Source: an uncultured Clostridia bacterium
GTDB taxonomy: Bacteria > Bacillota > Clostridia > Lachnospirales > Lachnospiraceae
Length of the DNA: 6,588 nucleotides
Assembly: GCA_946623485.1 (NCBI GenBank)
Contig: CAMORF010000134.1
Span: 1 to 6,588 of the forward strand
Reading direction: 5' to 3'
Shown: positions 4,794 to 6,588 of the stretch, piece by piece
How the letters are laid out: each line of letters starts with the position of its first letter
Numbering within the stretch: position 1 is the first letter of the stretch
The notes under the pieces: generated by a model
What the model was told of the DNA's origin: nothing
The model's database searches: none
What the model saw: only the letters and a program-made list of their open reading frames with translations
Made by a program: the position numbers and the translations under genes

Positions 4794-5309
4794 ATGAGCG
4801 AGGCACGGAAGATCGAACTGGAAGAGGAAGAGGATCTGCAGGAGGTTGCGGTGCTGGACGATGCCAGCGCGGAGATTGTCCTGCGGCAATTGAAGCAGGC
4901 TGAGGATCAGTATGAGCGGATGAGCGCCTGGTATAAGGCACAGACGCAGCGCCTGAAGGACATCCGGGACAGAACGCGGGCATGGGCTGAAGTGTGCCTG
5001 CGGCCGTATTTCGACATGGTTCCGACCACGGGCAAGAAGATCCGCACCTACGACATGCCGGGCGGCACGCTGAAGCTCTCTGCGCAAGATCCGGAATACG
5101 AGGTCACGGATGCTGAGATGGTCCCGTGGCTTAAGGCTACTGCGCCGGAATATGTAAGGATCAAAGAAGAAGCGGCCTGGGGCGAATGGAAGAAGGACCA
5201 CAAGTTCACGGTAACGGCGGATGGTGGCATTGCCACGGAGGATGGGGAGATCGTGCCTGGGGTCAAAGCAACGGTGCGTTCTGATAAGTTTTCGATCAAA
5301 TGCAAATAA
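4794..5309 (+). CDS. gam: Mu Gam-like host-nuclease inhibitor, 171 aa
   Basis: Mu Gam proteins bind double-stranded DNA ends as Ku-like dimers and shield them from RecBCD/AddAB-type exonucleases. The order of elements fits the family: a long N-terminal helix (about 27-75, AEIVLRQLKQAEDQYERMSAW to AWAEVCLRPYF), then the beta region KIRTYDMPGGTLKLSAQDPEYE (82-103), an EMVPWLKATAPEYVRIKEE segment (108-126), and the closing EDGEIVPGVKATVRSDKFSIK (149-169). Length is normal for the family. ATG 4794 has AGGGGG with a 7-base spacer. It is followed by the ERF annealing gene, so end protection and strand annealing are probably co-expressed. The assignment is by remembered family pattern. Confidence 0.85.
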   Translation: MSEARKIELEEEEDLQEVAVLDDASAEIVLRQLKQAEDQYERMSAWYKAQTQRLKDIRDRTRAWAEVCLRPYFDMVPTTGKKIRTYDMPGGTLKLSAQDPEYEVTDAEMVPWLKATAPEYVRIKEEAAWGEWKKDHKFTVTADGGIATEDGEIVPGVKATVRSDKFSIKCK

Positions 5310-5314
5310 GTGAG

Positions 5315-5330
5315 GAGGGCAAACACAATG
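5315..5330 (+). promoter_or_regulatory. Conserved ribosome-binding leader, copy 4
   Basis: GAGGGCAAACACAATG ends in ATG 5328 and sets the ERF start. It is identical to 4269-4284. Confidence 0.65.
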
Positions 5331-6107
5331 GAGAATACCAACAACGGAACGCCGCAGATCTACAGTCTGATCGGCATGGCCATGGCGGAAATCGGTGCCA
5401 TCGGCAAGGACAGCACGAACCAGCAGCAGGGGTTCAAGTATCGCGGAATTGATGCGGTGTACAACACGCTGTATCCGATCATGGCCAAGTACGGCCTGTT
5501 CATCACCCCGGAGATCATTGACCACAAGCGCGAGGAGCGCACGTCCACGAAGATGTACAACGGGCAGACCAAGACCACCACGCTGCTGTATTCCATCATT
5601 ACGGTTCGGTACACGGTTTATGCGCCGGACGGAAGCAACGTGCAGATGACGGTGATCGGCGAGGGCATGGACAGTGGAGACAAGGCAACGAACAAGGCGA
5701 TGAGTATCGCGATGAAGTACGCCATGTTCCAGCTGTTCATGATCCCGACGGAGGCGGTTGATCCTGACGGAGAGTGTCACGAAGTAGATCCGGCCGGGAA
5801 GCCATTCAACAGACCGCAGAATGCCGCGAATAACGCGAAAGTCGCAGTGGCCGGGAGTTTGCCTGCGCCGAACGCAGAGGGGCAGAAACAGGCCGCAAAC
5901 GGGCAGGAAACGCCGGGCGAATTCCTGAAGCGGCAGATCAAAACGCTGGGGGAGACCATTCCGGGGTTTGATTTCATTAAGGCGCGGACGGATCTGATCG
6001 CCGCCGGGAAGGTGGAGGATGTGCCCAGCGCCACGATCAAGATGGATCAGGCGAAGAAGCTGGTTGTTGAGATCATCAACTACTACGAAGCGAAAAAAGC
6101 GGGCTAA
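5328..6107 (+). CDS. erf: ERF-family single-strand annealing recombinase, 259 aa
   Basis: ERF proteins form rings on single-stranded DNA and anneal complementary strands, serving phage recombination and genome circularisation. Family hallmarks are QGFKYRGIDAVYNTLYP (34-50), KYGLFITPEI (54-63), a central beta region (TTTLLYSIITVRYTVYAPDG, 83-102) and GEGMDSGDKATNKAMSIAMK (111-130) followed by YAMFQLFMIPTE. Residues about 155-195 form an Ala/Pro/Asn-rich linker, and 196-259 are a helical C-terminal part that may bind partners such as SSB. The start is fixed by the conserved leader ending at ATG 5328; an in-frame TTG just upstream is not needed. Gam lies upstream and an unknown gene follows after 14 bases. 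Confidence 0.92.
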   Translation: MENTNNGTPQIYSLIGMAMAEIGAIGKDSTNQQQGFKYRGIDAVYNTLYPIMAKYGLFITPEIIDHKREERTSTKMYNGQTKTTTLLYSIITVRYTVYAPDGSNVQMTVIGEGMDSGDKATNKAMSIAMKYAMFQLFMIPTEAVDPDGECHEVDPAGKPFNRPQNAANNAKVAVAGSLPAPNAEGQKQAANGQETPGEFLKRQIKTLGETIPGFDFIKARTDLIAAGKVEDVPSATIKMDQAKKLVVEIINYYEAKKAG

Positions 6108-6108
6108 G

Positions 6109-6124
6109 GAGGGCAAATGCAATG
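6109..6124 (+). promoter_or_regulatory. Conserved ribosome-binding leader, copy 5 (variant)
   Basis: GAGGGCAAATGCAATG differs from the perfect copies at two bases and ends in ATG 6122. The change creates an extra ATG at 6116 in another frame; 6122 has the better SD spacing and opens the long frame. Confidence 0.55.
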
Positions 6125-6588
6125 AAATCGAAGGTGCTGAAGGTTAAGGTCACCACGTTTGAGGAGCTGCTGGGAACTGCCAGCGCGAATCCGGAGATCC
6201 ACGAGGAGTTCATTGCGAGCAAGGCGCCGGATGCGCCGAGCCGCGAGGAAGAGGTTGCCGCTGTTGGGGCCGAGGAGGTTTTTGAGAAGGGCATGACGGT
6301 GTTTCCGCGGGGAAAGGACGGGAAGCCGATTGCCTGGGACTATCAGTGGAAAGGCTTTCTCAAGGATGCCTGCGGGGCGCTTCGGAAGGTACCGAAGAGC
6401 GAATGCGGCAAGATCAAGGCATACAAGAAGGAGATCGATGGCCTGATCTTCGTGGAACCGAGGCAGATCCAGATTGAGTTTGACGGGGAAATGGGGATCT
6501 GTCAGCGTCCCTTGCGCGGGCAGACGGCCCAGGGCGAGCGGATCGCGCTGGCGAGCAGTGAGAGCATTCCGGCCGGGGCCACGATGAC
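6122..6588 (+). CDS. Hypothetical phage protein next to ERF (partial, 3' end missing)
   Basis: At least 155 residues are encoded before the window ends. The protein opens with a basic beta-like segment (MKSKVLKVKVTTFEELLG), followed by NPEIHEEFIASKAPDAPSRE (23-42) and an acidic stretch. Then come FEKGMTVFPRGKDGKP (54-69), DYQWKGFLKDACGALRKV (73-90), IDGLIFVEPRQIQIEF (105-120) and CQRPLRGQTAQGERIALASS (127-146). I remember similar unnamed proteins beside ERF or other annealing proteins in Firmicutes phages, and know no function. The constant position suggests a link to recombination or replication. No nuclease, helicase or polymerase motif is visible in the available part. Confidence 0.75.
   Translation, partial: MKSKVLKVKVTTFEELLGTASANPEIHEEFIASKAPDAPSREEEVAAVGAEEVFEKGMTVFPRGKDGKPIAWDYQWKGFLKDACGALRKVPKSECGKIKAYKKEIDGLIFVEPRQIQIEFDGEMGICQRPLRGQTAQGERIALASSESIPAGATM

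Noticed and set aside
4764..6122. A long minus-strand frame of about 450 residues opposite gam and erf
   Set aside because: It is antisense to two well-supported genes, its composition is Arg/His/Leu-rich as expected of a GC-rich shadow, and it shows no domain or start signal.
1..6588. CRISPR array, insertion sequence or toxin-antitoxin pair
   Set aside because: I found no regularly spaced repeat-spacer units, transposase motifs or recognisable toxin families. The two XRE proteins are explained by the divergent phage switch.

Overview
The window looks like the lysogeny-control and early region of a temperate, siphovirus-like phage of a Gram-positive host, probably a gut Firmicute of the Clostridia. 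Evidence for this is strong Shine-Dalgarno (SD) sites before most genes, fairly high GC with short overlapping genes, a Firmicutes-type tyrosine integrase, a small XRE repressor next to an HEMRH (ImmA/IrrE-like) protein, and a Gam/ERF recombination pair. No host genus can be fixed from sequence alone.

Layout: (1) Positions 1-1418 hold a rightward run of small, tightly packed phage genes: a 4-codon tail of an upstream gene, a 30-aa peptide, three unrecognised proteins and a gamma-glutamylcyclotransferase-like enzyme. (2) Positions 1419-1566 are non-coding. They hold a perfect 12-bp-stem terminator and the 3' part of a tRNA with anticodon CAT, read on the minus strand, which I interpret as the attP core. 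Paired ACTACC-type repeats flank this core on both sides and look like integrase arm-binding sites. (3) Positions 3729 down to 1567 form one leftward lysogeny operon: XRE repressor, small HEMRH protein, a short protein with a signal peptide, and tyrosine integrase, with gaps or overlaps of only a few bases. (4) Positions 3730-3874 are a divergent control region with a strong rightward promoter, a leftward -10 element and operator-like repeats. (5) Positions 3875-4682 are rightward early genes: a Cro-like regulator, an excisionase-like HTH protein and two small unknowns. (6) Positions 4683-4793 are non-coding and hold a hairpin that would terminate leftward transcription, plus a ribosome-binding leader with no start codon. 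(7) Positions 4794-6588 encode a Mu Gam-like DNA-end protector, an ERF-family single-strand annealing protein and a partial protein of unknown function cut by the window edge.

How it fits together: the repressor and Cro-like proteins would compete at the central operators to choose lysogeny or early expression. Integrase, made with the repressor, would recombine attP into a host tRNA gene; the excisionase-like protein from the early operon would bias the reaction to excision; Gam and ERF would protect and recombine replicating DNA. A conserved leader, GAGGGCAAACACAATG, precedes genes on both sides of the attachment site. With the arm-like repeats, this suggests that both flanks belong to one phage and that the site is an intact attP (virion, circular or excised form) and not a prophage-host junction. 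I see no CRISPR array, insertion sequence or clearly new multi-gene system. The most notable signals are the attP architecture, the repeated leader and its start-less copy, and the signal-peptide gene inside the lysogeny operon.
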